A stretch of DNA of 30,197 nucleotides, taken from positions 1-30,197 of the forward strand of contig JAWLDZ010000024.1 of the NCBI GenBank assembly GCA_041686355.1, given 5' to 3'. The notes under the pieces are model-generated. The model had not been told where the DNA came from, did not search any database, and was given only the letters and a program-made list of their open reading frames with translations. Positions within the stretch are counted from its first letter, which is position 1; every line of letters starts with the position of its first letter. This document shows, piece after piece, positions 30,135-30,197 of this stretch. The position numbers and the translations under genes were made by a program. Origin of the DNA: DSBN01 sp041686355 (GTDB taxonomy: Bacteria > Spirochaetota > Spirochaetia > DSM-16054 > Sediminispirochaetaceae).

Positions 30135-30197
30135 TAAAATCTATGCTACACCCAGAATAAACTAATGTCAAGTAATTAATGGTTCAAACCTTGGGGG

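Overview
The window looks like a chromosomal segment of a free-living or commensal spirochaete (Spirochaetaceae, Treponema/Spirochaeta side). The main marker is a 691-residue protein that I recognise as cytoplasmic filament protein A (CfpA), a family I know only from spirochaetes. Its neighbours support this: as I recall the Treponema pallidum TP0746-TP0751 region, cfpA there sits beside a PPDK-family gene, a VWA protein and the pallilysin lipoprotein. The sequence is a draft: exactly 100 Ns at 28865-28964 lie between two identical 99-bp copies, which looks like an unmerged contig overlap.

Layout. 1-417 (minus): 5' part of a GC-rich transposase running off the left edge. 607-2900: folD and a stand-alone AICAR transformylase, which form a one-carbon/purine pair. 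2949-7544: LytR-CpsA-Psr (LCP) protein, miaB and a SPOR-domain secreted protein, probably one operon. 10737-7538 (minus): exported VWA protein, NrnA-type DHH phosphoesterase and a large lipoprotein, closely packed. 10876-16669: cfpA, an unknown acidic-linker protein and a divergent PPDK-like protein, ended by a strong terminator. 17384-16836 and 19383-17488 (minus): an unknown protein with its own promoter, and a long TPR protein. 19487-20707: purA, divergent from the TPR gene with back-to-back -35 boxes. 21670-20813 (minus): three small genes (two-TM protein, DUF2892 membrane protein, MIP18/DUF59-like protein). 25464-21871 (minus): Nudix hydrolase, HAD phosphatase and RlmKL rRNA methyltransferase. 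30025-25586 (minus): LacI-family regulator, GH13 alpha-glucosidase and AglE-like alpha-glucoside-binding lipoprotein, with two LacI-type operators upstream.

How the genes fit together. FolD supplies the 10-formyl-THF that the AICAR transformylase uses, and PurA takes IMP on to AMP. The LacI/GH13/SBP unit is a regulated uptake and cleavage system for alpha-glucosides, but no permease genes are present in the window. The cfpA region is the most interesting part. A cytoskeletal filament gene is followed by an uncharacterised protein and a PPDK homologue whose ATP-site residues appear altered. It is transcribed divergently from a VWA/NrnA/lipoprotein operon related to the Treponema Tp0750/Tp0751 pair.

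No rRNA, tRNA or CRISPR array was seen. No gene-free stretch exceeds 300 bp. Start codons were revised from the longest reading frame where a Shine-Dalgarno sequence or family alignment favoured a shorter one. Domain and family calls come from reading the translations, not from database searches.
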